A stretch of DNA of 46,671 bases from Candidatus Woesearchaeota archaeon (GCA_016180285.1 JACPBO010000005.1:1-46671); one strand, 5' to 3'; numbered from the stretch's first letter, positions 19,401 through 26,254 are shown. The notes: a model not told the origin generated them from the sequence alone. A program made the numbers and translations.

Positions 19401-19859
19401 ATTTGCATTTGTTCCGTTCTGCAGGACATCAACAGCTGCTGTTGGCGCAATATTGTCAATAGTTATTGTTGTTGCAGCAGTTATAACTTCGGTTCCAGTG
19501 TCATTATATAAATGAATTGTATAGCTGTAGCTTTTGGCATCTACTGTAAAACTCGTAGATCGATAAGAGCAGTTGAAAGAAGCCCCCATGTTTCTGCAGC
19601 TGCTGAAAACATCGCCAACTCCGAATGTAACCTGAGATGGGACTATGGAGCTGTCGCCGTCAATCTGCGCATCAACATCAACATTTGTCGAGTCTGTTGC
19701 TTTCCTATAGCCCTGAACTCCATTGCTGCCGTAAATTGAATTTACAGCTATTCCGGTTGCAAATACATTTGCGGTGTAGAACGGAAGGGTGAGAATAAGG
19801 AAGATCAGAAGGCTTGCTATGAAAACTATGTAGTTTTTGACATATTTTTTGTTAATCAT
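16461..19859 (-). CDS. Giant surface protein with Ig-like domains and membrane region, 1132 aa
   Basis: N-terminal signal or anchor (residues about 10-34), then about 560 residues of repeated Ig-like beta domains ('...APVISNVYNISSSG...', '...APAISSLQILSNGK...', each with paired Cys). From about residue 690 a coiled stretch (VDSINSEISDLEKDISKWETW) leads into several hydrophobic segments with Cys pairs (WCGPCLVS, CKLCDFG). The C-terminal third has a Cys-rich block (CLCMPGYVYNLKKDRQIKC ... CIEDAAAQGLPTTNC) and another hydrophobic segment. The layout suggests a membrane-embedded base carrying an outside stalk. Its ATG overlaps the stop of the AbrB-like frame by ATGA, so it is the first structural gene of the operon. 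The function is not known; adhesion or partner contact is a guess. Confidence 0.83.
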   Translation of the reverse strand: MINKKYVKNYIVFIASLLIFLILTLPFYTANVFATGIAVNSIYGSNGVQGYRKATDSTNVDVDAQIDGDSSIVPSQVTFGVGDVFSSCRNMGASFNCSYRSTSFTVDAKSYSYTIHLYNDTGTEVITAATTITIDNIAPTAAVDVLQNGTNANSNISITYSAADTACADSSCTGKCSGIKEIKLYKYDAANLIETIPINTKECSNGAAISRSASLFNYGNGSTQACVVAYDNIGQASSLICDGFIVDSSAPAISSLQILSNGKAVTYVGKNGITADVSVQITDSGTGLNANSVRAGFSQLNPSYASIVYAAATTGGGCALSSGINYCTWKSININATSGVSINFYADDNSGNNGSAALAYSFSADTSSPQVTYIGTNHSYGNISYASGLHKETVKATITESGSGLEKENVKLNFQDIGGATSVAATNCSSSSSTYTCAWDDIDFSAADDSAEKKLWVDSIKDNTGTSAEGITYGKVKIDKTAPVISNVYNISSSGICATSNDALAFYAAVSDNSGIAPSFTVNASPISSLGDVIGSCVNISSSTWNCSAIIQSLYSTAIETTVNVYAKDFAGNDASAAAHVTICQLTDTTSPPELVSSSVGALIPSVGIDRRIVSQTYATVFVPVTLTLQQNAEIISMDVDAGNCTSDYLGAAPYVMNEFSTEPYVVFKISGDLSDVDSPISIDCKLNLNMRNGNLIYAQPEVESFSVSIPLYNNALGTVDESVQDKVDSINSEISDLEKDISKWETWTKWLGIIYGIAGMLQRIDQLLQAIKSIVWGILAALWWALEWCGPCLVSLAKVWMAVCTPISVYHGFIQVIWPTGFSFVNPFAMTFKIIGMLYTCKLCDFGTWSNIGLQAALGAVRDKTTDLSYEDTEQYKAVSDLLEKGPYGDLKFDFDKPISVTSSAGGEASLNMPNNDAKVLQQDTSNAMAAVADISKITGRGVASSTTEKLKAWGEAGDSARIDYPIETDQWLFDPYKSIHYAQACLCMPGYVYNLKKDRQIKCMYRSCIEDAAAQGLPTTNCELAYSERECLYVESASYKLHGIAGEFFKNLLDLIWNNLPYMILGIAHFLACRGIEFKCNPVVPTDADSVLCGISGVALAILDWEDISDSPFNFNDYNPDLGGTDYCSS

Positions 19860-20009
19860 TTTTTCAGCTTCCTTATCTTTATCTCCACAGTATCATCTTC
19901 CTTAAGCGAAATATAATCAGAAACATCTTTAGGAATCCAGATAAGAAATCCTCTCCCGGATTTGGCTACTCTTTTTATAAAGCTCAACGGCTCTTGCTCA
20001 GTTGTCATA
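19856..20009 (-). pseudogene. AbrB/MazE-like regulator frame with a one-base frameshift
   Basis: From the ATG at 20009 the frame encodes MTTEQEPLSF and then shifts. In the next frame the sequence continues as KRVAKSGRGFLIWIPKDV with a following Leu-Lys-Glu-Asp-Asp turn and ends KKLKK-like at the TGA 19858-19856; this is a typical swapped-hairpin AbrB/SpoVT DNA-binding domain. Removing one base from the TTTT or AAAAA run near 19972-19984 gives one 50-aa frame. In the AbrB frame a TGA stops it upstream and no ATG, GTG or TTG follows. The ATGA overlap with the giant surface gene argues that this frame was, or is, translated. It may be a real mutation, an assembly error in a homopolymer, or a +1 frameshift. 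Confidence 0.7.
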
Positions 20010-20091
20010 GTTTAGCTATATTTTACTATTTTAAACTTTATTTTATGGTATTTTACTATTTTTAACTATTTTATACTATGACATATATAAA
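20005..20091 (-). promoter_or_regulatory. Repeat-rich operator/promoter of the surface-protein operon
   Basis: Minus-strand TATA box TTTATATA at 20084-20091 and a second TTTAAAAT-like box near 20030. Around them are an 8-bp perfect inverted repeat GTCATAGT (20005-20012) / ACTATGAC (20075-20082), a 14-bp direct repeat TATTTTACTATTTT at 20020-20033 and 20049-20062, and a partial third copy near 20068. Repeats overlapping the probable start site of a gene for an AbrB-like protein fit an autoregulatory operator. Function is inferred; the repeats are seen directly. Confidence 0.6.
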
Positions 20092-20134
20092 CATTTCGTT
20101 TTTTGATGTGTGTAGGGAATAACACCTGCTATCT

Positions 20135-20395
20135 TCAACATTCCAAGAACTCTTCTATTTCTTTCTTTTTGCCAATATTAAGGGAGACATGAAGTTCATG
20201 TGTTTTCTTATACCTGTTTATAAAGCCTGCCTTGTACAGCTCTTCCAATGCATCTTTAACTTCTTTTCTCCCAATAAGATGTTTTGGCATGCCTTTGAAC
20301 AAATTTCTTTCTTCGGTATGTGATGCGCCCCATTTTGGAGGAGAAAAATTCCTTAATTTTCTGATAAAGAATTTCTGCAGTTCCCTTTTTTCCAT
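20135..20395 (-). CDS. Small winged-helix-like protein, 86 aa
   Basis: Basic protein beginning MEKRELQKFFIRKLRNF. The segment about residues 40-75 (HLIGRKEVKDALEELYKAGFINRY followed by a beta hairpin ELHVSLN) has the shape of a winged helix-turn-helix, so DNA or RNA binding is likely. The start is uncertain: ATG codons upstream at 20434 and 20458 extend the frame, but the conserved-looking part begins at 20395. It is divergent from the HTH gene at 20499 and may share its control region. No specific family is recognised. Confidence 0.6.
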   Translation of the reverse strand: MEKRELQKFFIRKLRNFSPPKWGASHTEERNLFKGMPKHLIGRKEVKDALEELYKAGFINRYKKTHELHVSLNIGKKKEIEEFLEC

Positions 20396-20498
20396 GGCCG
20401 TATGCCTTTGAGCTTGCTTATTAATATTGTGCATAATTATGATACAGTGCTGTTTCAAAACGAAACATTTATATACGCGCTGTTATTACCAATATCGC

Positions 20499-20831
20499 AT
20501 GGAAACAACACTATTTGTAAAGTTCCTTGGAGATTCGCCAAAGATCAAAGTACTGGATATGCTAATAACGGGCAGGGGATTGGAATACAGCATATCCGAC
20601 ATCGCAGAGCAGGCCGGAATAGGAAGAGCCACATTTTACAGGATGATGGATGAGCTGTTAAAAAACAAAATAATAGTTGCTGCAAGGAAATTCGGCAATA
20701 TGCAGCTTTACAGGTTAAACCTAAACAATGAATTTGTAAAGTCGCTTCTTGAATTGTATGATCGTGTTATGAAAGTTGCTTCTGATAAGGAAATTGACAG
20801 GCAGAAAAAGCCACTTATGGTTTCAGCATAA
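20499..20831 (+). CDS. Winged-helix transcriptional regulator, 110 aa
   Basis: Small HTH regulator. Residues about 25-75 form a winged helix (YSISDIAEQAGIGRATFYRMMDELLKNKIIV followed by the wing RKFGNMQLYRLN). The C-terminal helix (NEFVKSLLELYDRVMKVAS) probably dimerises. It is a paralogue of the interrupted regulator at 41875-42404: both begin with a Val/Lys-rich strand, have 'GDSPK', and end with 'F...L/I.FY/YD'. A TATA box TTTATATA at 20468-20475 is 31 bases before this ATG, which selects the start over in-frame ATGs at 20427 and 20439. The targets are unknown. Confidence 0.82.
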   Translation: METTLFVKFLGDSPKIKVLDMLITGRGLEYSISDIAEQAGIGRATFYRMMDELLKNKIIVAARKFGNMQLYRLNLNNEFVKSLLELYDRVMKVASDKEIDRQKKPLMVSA

Positions 20832-20844
20832 AAGCCAAAGGTGT

Positions 20845-22317
20845 TTATCCAACAATCTCCCCAACAACGCTTCTGAGCATATGGCCGGTTATTTTCACAG
20901 TATAGAATTTGTTTAATTCAAATCTCCCTTTTATTCCTACAATAAGAGGATAAGTTCCAATTTGCCTTGCAAATGTTGTATTGCCGTCATAGACTTCTGC
21001 TCTTACATCCTTTAAGATTGTTCCTATGGGCACTAGCTTCTGCAGCATTGGAAAATCAATAGTCTGCCTTATCTCATTGCGCCATTTCCAGTAATATTTT
21101 TTGTTCTTTTTCATGAATTTGTTTTTCGCTGTATCGTATAAGTCAGTTCCTTCAAATATTGCAGCCTGCCTTATGTTGATCCTCCTCAGCAGCAATCCTT
21201 CATTCAATATTTTTTTAAGGTAAAACATATTCTTTTCATGCGTTTCTTTTGACTCGCCTTTCAATCCGAATAATAAATTTATTCCGGGCAGAAATTTGGG
21301 CATTCCATTATCGCCTTTTTCAGAGCCGTATTTATTCAGGATCCTTATTGCTTCCAATGCCTGCTCTGCTGCGCAGTTAAGGCAGTTTTCCTCGTAAACA
21401 ACTGGATCAAAGCTTTCGACTCCAAAAGCCGCTACATTGCCTGCTGTGCAGTATCTCGCTATTGCATTTGTTATTTCCCCGCCTTTTTTTGATAATGCCA
21501 TAACAGGATTTACATTATCAATATGCAAAACTTCAATTTTCGGGAATTTTTCCCTTATTTCTTTAAGCAGCTCAATTGCATAAGGATAGCTGTAAAAGCA
21601 GCTTTGCTTCCCTATCCTGAAATACCTGCATCCTAAATCGTAAAATGCCCCAATCTCTGTTATAATGTCTTCCTTGTTTCTGAATTCTAAGGTGTGTTTT
21701 ATAGGCTCTGTGCAGAACGAGCAGCCCTTTTTTCTCGGGCAGCCATGCGATGTTTCGATTTCAATGACTCTTAAATCAGGAATCTGCTTTATTATTTCTG
21801 CTCCTTTAACTGCATATTCCTTTATTTCATCATATTTGAAGTTGAATGGCTCTATTTTGCTGAAAATTTTTAAATCTGTTTTTTCAGAGAATTTTCCGCC
21901 TTCCAGCTGAGTGCCGAAAACTGCCGGTCCTGTGAGGATTTTTTCAAAGCTGTAATCTCTGATTAGACCTGAAACTTCTTTTAAAGTTCCCGGCAATGCA
22001 GAGAGATATTTCCCTGGCGTGTGGACGCCAAGGATTATTATTAATTTCACTGTATTTTCCAGGATATTTTTAATGTTAGCATGGTTTTTTGTCAAATTAT
22101 AAATTTTAATGTTTGTTTTTCTGCTGATTTCTTTTTTCTTTTCATCCAAACTGTAATATTTAAAAAATCTTAGATCGTCTATCGTTATATAGGCCAGATC
22201 AGAACCAGTATTGTTTGAAATAAAATGGCCTGCAATATACCTTGGATAAGTTCCCAAATAAGGCGGAACTCCCAGGCCAGAAGGCTCATCTGTATAGCAG
22301 TCTAAGATTGTTATCAT
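20845..22317 (-). CDS. Radical SAM protein with C-terminal TRAM-like domain, 490 aa
   Basis: Radical SAM enzyme with a less common cluster motif, CPRKKGCSFC (Cys 193, 199 and 202; CX5CX2C instead of CX3CX2C). The N-terminal ~170 residues resemble a degenerate B12-binding-type Rossmann domain with the unusual opening MITILDCYTDEPSGLG. 'FRIGKQSCFYSY' and 'NPVMALSKKGGEITNAIARYC' belong to the barrel. The C-terminal ~55 residues (GRFELNKFYTVKITGHMLRSVVGEIV) look like a TRAM RNA-binding domain, as in methylthiotransferases. Together this suggests RNA or RNA-bound substrate modification; the reaction is not known. It shares a central promoter with the divergent gene at 22369; the start codons are 52 bases apart. 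Confidence 0.88.
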   Translation of the reverse strand: MITILDCYTDEPSGLGVPPYLGTYPRYIAGHFISNNTGSDLAYITIDDLRFFKYYSLDEKKKEISRKTNIKIYNLTKNHANIKNILENTVKLIIILGVHTPGKYLSALPGTLKEVSGLIRDYSFEKILTGPAVFGTQLEGGKFSEKTDLKIFSKIEPFNFKYDEIKEYAVKGAEIIKQIPDLRVIEIETSHGCPRKKGCSFCTEPIKHTLEFRNKEDIITEIGAFYDLGCRYFRIGKQSCFYSYPYAIELLKEIREKFPKIEVLHIDNVNPVMALSKKGGEITNAIARYCTAGNVAAFGVESFDPVVYEENCLNCAAEQALEAIRILNKYGSEKGDNGMPKFLPGINLLFGLKGESKETHEKNMFYLKKILNEGLLLRRINIRQAAIFEGTDLYDTAKNKFMKKNKKYYWKWRNEIRQTIDFPMLQKLVPIGTILKDVRAEVYDGNTTFARQIGTYPLIVGIKGRFELNKFYTVKITGHMLRSVVGEIVG

Positions 22318-22338
22318 GCATCCAGAATAATGGCAAGG

Positions 22339-22350
22339 TTTATAAATATT
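22339..22350. promoter_or_regulatory. Compact bidirectional TATA promoter (22317 / 22369)
   Basis: The near-palindromic TTTATAAATATT lies midway between the minus-strand ATG at 22317 and the plus-strand ATG at 22369, about 26 bases from each. One TBP site could therefore serve both leaderless genes. Two further gene pairs in the window have the same geometry. Confidence 0.6.
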
Positions 22351-22368
22351 TAGTGCTAATATGCGCTT

Positions 22369-22773
22369 ATGATTGATGCGAATGCTGTTAAGATAATTAT
22401 TACAGGAATTGCTGCTTGGTTTATAGCTCAGTTAATCAAAGTAATTATTGCTTCTGTTAAGGAGAAGAAGTTTAAGCCGGAATTTTTCATCGGATTGGGA
22501 GGAATGCCCAGCGCGCATGCTGCATTTGTTTCTGCAATCACAGCAGCAATATATTTATTGCAGGGCGTTTCAGTCCTTTTTGCGGTTTCTCTTGCATTTT
22601 TGATTATTGTATTACGAGATGCAGTTGGAGTCAGAAGAGAAGTCGGAAGGCATGCTGAAATATTGAATAAGCTGAACAAAGCAAAAAAACTTGACGAGAA
22701 AGTCGGGCATAATTTATGGGACGTGTTGGCGGGGATTGCTATTGGGATTGTTGTTGCGGTGATCCTTACTTAA
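22369..22773 (+). CDS. Divergent PAP2-family (DUF212) membrane protein
   Basis: Membrane protein of 134 aa with four hydrophobic segments. It carries GGMPSAHAAFVSA, RDAVGVRREVGRHAE and GHNLWDVLAGIAIG, the three blocks of the divergent PAP2 phosphatase family (YuiD/DUF212). In related enzymes the Ser-Ala-His and late Gly-His elements act on lipid phosphates, so a role in isoprenoid or lipid phosphate turnover is possible. Length and motif order match the family. It is transcribed from the shared promoter at 22339-22350 and converges on the unknown gene at 22785-23462. Confidence 0.9.
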   Translation: MIDANAVKIIITGIAAWFIAQLIKVIIASVKEKKFKPEFFIGLGGMPSAHAAFVSAITAAIYLLQGVSVLFAVSLAFLIIVLRDAVGVRREVGRHAEILNKLNKAKKLDEKVGHNLWDVLAGIAIGIVVAVILT

Positions 22774-22784
22774 CGAATTATGAT

Positions 22785-23462
22785 TTAAGCATTTTTTTGC
22801 TGGTCTCTTTTATGAAGAGCAAACCTTGCAAGAAAAATGCTTGCCATATGCCTAATTTCATTATCAGAAACTGCCTTAGAATATCGCACTAACATCACAG
22901 AATAAGCTTTGGCTTCTTCTTGTATTATATCTGCAAGCCTCTTATAATTCTTTTTCCAAGGCTCTCTTTTGCTCTCCGTTATTACGGCTTCACAATCAAT
23001 ATCTATAAAGTCAATTTCGTCATATTGTCCCATCTTTAAATTAGGAAATTCCATTGTTCGCATATAAAATTCATCTCCTTCTTTTATAAACACCTTCGCA
23101 TTTGGTTTTTCAGGCATGCTCCACATTGTATAATCTGGCTGATTAGAAGTCGTTTCATAAAACTCAAACAATTTTCTTTGCTTCATAGCATCCGTACCGA
23201 TTTTTTTCAGCTCATTCATGCTCCACTCAAGAATAGAAGTTTCGTAGAGTGAAAATTCCTTAGCTTCAGAACAATATTGTATAAAAACTGAACAAACTTT
23301 GTTGCACACTTCCTTAACATCAAACTCCGCCCCATCTAGTATTGTTTTTTCTATACTCTTGGCAGCATCCTTTATTTTTTCTACAGCGTTACACAATCTT
23401 TCAGGGTAACCTGATGTTTTCAATACATTCAATAAGTCCTCTAAAGTTGGTTCATTCTCCAT
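22785..23462 (-). CDS. Unknown soluble protein, 225 aa
   Basis: No family recognised. Mostly helical, acidic, with several Cys in the first 90 residues (LCNAVEKIK, VCNKVCSVF, QYCSEAKEF) and no membrane segment or signal peptide. Residues about 110-165 are more beta-rich (KVFIKEGDEFYMRTMEFPNL). The minus-strand TTTATAAA at about 23495-23502 lies 33 bases before the ATG, and directly upstream is a conserved element also found before the unrelated operon starting at 27311. That shared promoter suggests the two are switched on together. Confidence 0.72.
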   Translation of the reverse strand: MENEPTLEDLLNVLKTSGYPERLCNAVEKIKDAAKSIEKTILDGAEFDVKEVCNKVCSVFIQYCSEAKEFSLYETSILEWSMNELKKIGTDAMKQRKLFEFYETTSNQPDYTMWSMPEKPNAKVFIKEGDEFYMRTMEFPNLKMGQYDEIDFIDIDCEAVITESKREPWKKNYKRLADIIQEEAKAYSVMLVRYSKAVSDNEIRHMASIFLARFALHKRDQQKNA

Positions 23463-23492
23463 TTTAACTATTCGTTTATGGCAATACGTAAT

Positions 23493-23529
23493 CCTTTATA
23501 AATCTTTCTATTTGTTACTACTGTTAAAT
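23493..23529 (-). promoter_or_regulatory. Shared promoter element, copy A
   Basis: Read on the minus strand: ATTTAACAGTAGTAACAAA, two bases, then GAAAGATTTATAAAGG. The first 19 bases match 18 of 19 in copy B (27351-27387), and GAAAGATTTA recurs at nearly the same distance (one-base difference). The second part fits BRE plus TATA; the first part would be an upstream activator site. It serves the gene starting at 23462 and overlaps the last bases of the gene at 23524-23973. Confidence 0.6.
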
Positions 23530-23973
23530 AAAAAACAAAACACCTGCTATCAAAATAAAAACTGCCATTTTCAGAATGTTTTTTACTCTTTCTTTAGTTA
23601 TCAAAGATCCGCTCGGCAATCCATAAAGGAAGATCAAAGACGCTTCCAAAGAGAACAGATTAATGCTTTTTGAGGACAAATAAAAGATTATGGCGAATAT
23701 TGAGTAGATCACCATATCGGCGTATTTCATGGAATTCTTAAAATAAAAAAGCAGTAAAAAAACAGCCAATAGAACAGGCACGATAACAAATATATTTAAT
23801 TCATAGAATTCAAATATAAAGAATAAAATCAAAACAGCCAGAAAATCCTGCATCAATGAGAAATATCTTCTTCCTGCTTTCAGCTCTTCTTTCGCCATGT
23901 TCGCGATTACTGCGCCAGCTATCAGCCCTAAAAAGCTTACGATCAATATTGAAAAATATATTATTGCGTTCAT
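23524..23973 (-). CDS. Small membrane protein, 149 aa
   Basis: Hydrophobic protein with about five membrane segments (residues about 4-24, 42-62, 62-78, 85-105, 130-148) and a short basic loop (KEELKAGRRYF) after the first. No catalytic motif or named family seen. AAGGAG about 8 bases before the ATG at 23973 is a clear ribosome-binding site, and TTTATATG on the minus strand near 24022-24029 is a probable TATA box, so this mRNA has a leader. The gap to the MATE gene (23974-24123) otherwise holds only AT-rich sequence. Confidence 0.77.
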   Translation of the reverse strand: MNAIIYFSILIVSFLGLIAGAVIANMAKEELKAGRRYFSLMQDFLAVLILFFIFEFYELNIFVIVPVLLAVFLLLFYFKNSMKYADMVIYSIFAIIFYLSSKSINLFSLEASLIFLYGLPSGSLITKERVKNILKMAVFILIAGVLFFI

Positions 23974-24123
23974 TTGCTATAACTCCTTTTTTATTCTGTT
24001 GCACATTAATGACTAACTCATATAAATAGTTTTAGTTTTATGCATTGCAGAAAAATTAAGTGTGTAATAGATTACAAAATAATCTTTTTAATTGATTATT
24101 GGTTTATATATTACAGAACCATT

Positions 24124-25470
24124 CTAGAGACTTGCCCTTTTCCAATGCCCTCTGGCGAACAAAAACATATTTGCCAGCCCGCCGTATATTGCTGACATTA
24201 ACATTGCGATCCACACGCCTATCAGGCCGAAGCCGAGCTTTACCGCCATTAAGTATGCAAGAGGGACTGCAAATACAAGCCATGCGCTGATATTTACAAT
24301 CGCAGGCGCAATTACTTTGCCGCTGCCCTGAAATGCGCCGCTCATGACAAACTGAAATCCTTTGAATATGTAGGAAAGCGAGATAATGCGGAAATACCAA
24401 AAGCCGATTTTTATAATTTCAGGGTCGCTTGTAAATATCCTTATCCAGATTCCAGGATTTATAAAAAACAACAATCCGATAAAGAGCATGAAAATGCTTA
24501 TTAGAACAGCGGCAACCCATGCTGTTTTTTCCGCCCGGTATATTTTTTTAGCGCCTATGTTCTGGCCGACCATTGTCAGAACAGCTGTTGTTAAGGCAAT
24601 TGCGGGCATTATCGCTATTGCATCCATTCTGATGCCGATGCCATAGGCGGCTATTGCATAGGTTCCATAAATGCTGACGATTCTCATGAGAAACATGAAT
24701 CCTATGGATGTAAACACGTTGGAAAGCGAACTTGGCACGCCTATTGAAAGAGTTTTCCTTATTATAGAGAAATCAAATTTAAAATCCCTAATGTTAAGCC
24801 TTATAACGCTTCTTTTTTTCAATATATGGCGAAGCAATATGACGCAGCTTATAAACTGCGCGAATACTGTAGCAATGGCAGCTCCGGCAACGCCCATTTC
24901 AGGCAATCCGGCAATGCCAAAAATCAGGAATGGGTCAAGAATAAAGTTAACCATGGTTGTAAAAAACAGCACTTTTGTCGGTGTTTTTGTATCGCCTTCT
25001 GCCCTTAATACTGCGCTTAATGTCATGTATAGGAATGCAAAAACAGACCCGGAAAAAATTATCCTGGCATAAGCCAACGTCATGCTGAATATTTCCGGTG
25101 TTGCGCCGAGCAGCCTGAATAAAGGAACAGCAGAAATTATGCCTGCTGCTGTAATCAAAATTCCAAAAAAAAGCGAAATCAGAATAGAATGCTCAGCGGC
25201 ATTGTCTGCTTCCTTGTTTTTCTTTGCACCGAGATAGCGGGCTACAAGAGATGCTGTGCCTGTTGAAATTCCTGCGCTTAAAGCGATTATTATGAAAAAA
25301 ACAGGAAACACCATTGAAGTGGCAGCAACTCCCAAAGTGCTATATCTCCCAATCCATATCGTATCTACGACATTGTAAAAGGCATTGAGAAGCACTCCGA
25401 TAAAAGCAGGCCAGGCAAGAAAAACAAGAGTTTTCAGGATATTGCCTTTTGTCAGATCGAGCCTGCTCAT
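24124..25470 (-). CDS. MATE-family efflux transporter
   Basis: Twelve-helix multidrug/toxin exporter, 448 aa, normal for the family. The N-terminal half begins MSRLDLTKGNILKTLVFLAWPAF and contains the pattern 'FYNVVDTIWIGRY' typical of MATE helix 1-2; the second half repeats the fold beginning 'TLSIGVPSSLSNVFTSIGFMFL' and 'MDAIAIMPAIALTTAVLTMVGQNIGA'. It would couple export of organic cations to Na+ or H+ entry; substrates cannot be predicted. The ATG overlaps the stop of the dph2 remnant (ATGA), so both are translated from one mRNA. Confidence 0.94.
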   Translation of the reverse strand: MSRLDLTKGNILKTLVFLAWPAFIGVLLNAFYNVVDTIWIGRYSTLGVAATSMVFPVFFIIIALSAGISTGTASLVARYLGAKKNKEADNAAEHSILISLFFGILITAAGIISAVPLFRLLGATPEIFSMTLAYARIIFSGSVFAFLYMTLSAVLRAEGDTKTPTKVLFFTTMVNFILDPFLIFGIAGLPEMGVAGAAIATVFAQFISCVILLRHILKKRSVIRLNIRDFKFDFSIIRKTLSIGVPSSLSNVFTSIGFMFLMRIVSIYGTYAIAAYGIGIRMDAIAIMPAIALTTAVLTMVGQNIGAKKIYRAEKTAWVAAVLISIFMLFIGLLFFINPGIWIRIFTSDPEIIKIGFWYFRIISLSYIFKGFQFVMSGAFQGSGKVIAPAIVNISAWLVFAVPLAYLMAVKLGFGLIGVWIAMLMSAIYGGLANMFLFARGHWKRASL

Positions 25471-25718
25471 CTGAACTTAGAATGCCCCCACTGTATGAGA
25501 AGATCAACCCCCAGCTTTTCAACATGCTCTGGAACATCGCAGGCGCCGAAGCAGGAATTGAGCCAGATCAGTGCCTTTGCCTTTATGTTTTTCTCCACTG
25601 CTTCCTTTATTTCATCTGCCCTCGGCTTCAGGCCGTCTGGCAATTGAATGCAGACTAGCTTTGCTTTCTGCTTTTTTATTTCGGCGATTGCCCTGTCAAG
25701 CTCCAGATCATAATCCAT
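25467..25718 (-). pseudogene. dph2: N-terminal remnant of diphthamide synthase Dph2
   Basis: The 83 aa match only the start of archaeal Dph2: MDYDLELDRAI, 'VCIQLPDGLKPRADEI', then 'CFGACDVPEHVEKLGVDLLIQWGHSK'. The Cys of GACD corresponds to the first of three cysteines that hold the [4Fe-4S] cluster; the other two domains with their cysteines (full proteins are about 330 aa) are absent, as the frame ends right after GHSKFR. Dph2 makes the first step of diphthamide on elongation factor 2. The remnant has a TATA box about 30 bases upstream and an ATGA overlap with the MATE gene, so it may simply be the transcribed leader of that gene. A retained function as a small protein is possible but not shown. 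Confidence 0.75.
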
Positions 25719-25784
25719 GGCAAATAAAGAAATAGGTTTGTTTTTAAAGGTTTTTATTTTTAAGCCAAATGCGCATATTTCGTT

Positions 25785-26252
25785 TTAACTGAAAAATAAT
25801 TTTGGTGTTTTAAATGCGCTCCTTTCTTCATGCACGCTTTTGATTTCAACTTCGCCACACACCAATTCGATTCCGCAATATTCAGCGCATGTGATAATTA
25901 TTTCATTAACTCCATTAATGTAACTAGTTAAAATTTCTGATTTATTTTTTTCCTTGGCTTTTTTGCTAAGCACAATACTGATTGAGCCGCTGTCTTTTGC
26001 ACAAGGATCATAATTAAAAAGATTTATTGTAGCTAATTTATCCTCAAATGCATCAGCTAAGTTAGTTGATGTGGGGCCTCCATATTTTAATTTTAACTCA
26101 TTTTTAATTTTTTCATAAAATTCAGAAATATCTGCACCTTTCTCCAAGTTCAGAGTTATATCTGATTGGCTTTTTTCACTAACTGCTTCATATATTGTTT
26201 TACGCTCATAACAACAAACTACATTGTGCACGGAAAGTTTTTTTCCTTCCAT
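25785..26252 (-). CDS. Unknown protein, 155 aa (last gene of four-gene operon)
   Basis: No family recognised. Soluble, mixed alpha/beta, with Cys at HNVVCCYERK, CAKDSG and a closing 'IITCAEYCGIELVCGEVEIKS'. The pattern of an N-terminal strand, a long helix (ISEFYEKIKNELKLKYG) and alternating strands is that of a compact single domain. The ATG lies two bases after the stop of the preceding gene, so they are co-transcribed. The region 25719-25784 downstream holds only the AT-rich promoter of the dph2 remnant. Function unknown. Confidence 0.72.
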   Translation of the reverse strand: MEGKKLSVHNVVCCYERKTIYEAVSEKSQSDITLNLEKGADISEFYEKIKNELKLKYGGPTSTNLADAFEDKLATINLFNYDPCAKDSGSISIVLSKKAKEKNKSEILTSYINGVNEIIITCAEYCGIELVCGEVEIKSVHEERSAFKTPKLFFS

Positions 26253-26254
26253 TT

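Noticed and set aside
23101-23135. Possible fourth element copy (GGCATGCTCC)
   Set aside because: It lacks the flanking stems and the TGTC/GACA ends, and lies in ordinary coding sequence.
24099-24120. TATA-like TTTATATATTA pointing into the MATE gene on the plus strand
   Set aside because: No plus-strand gene or RNA structure follows; it lies in AT-rich intergenic DNA and could arise by chance.
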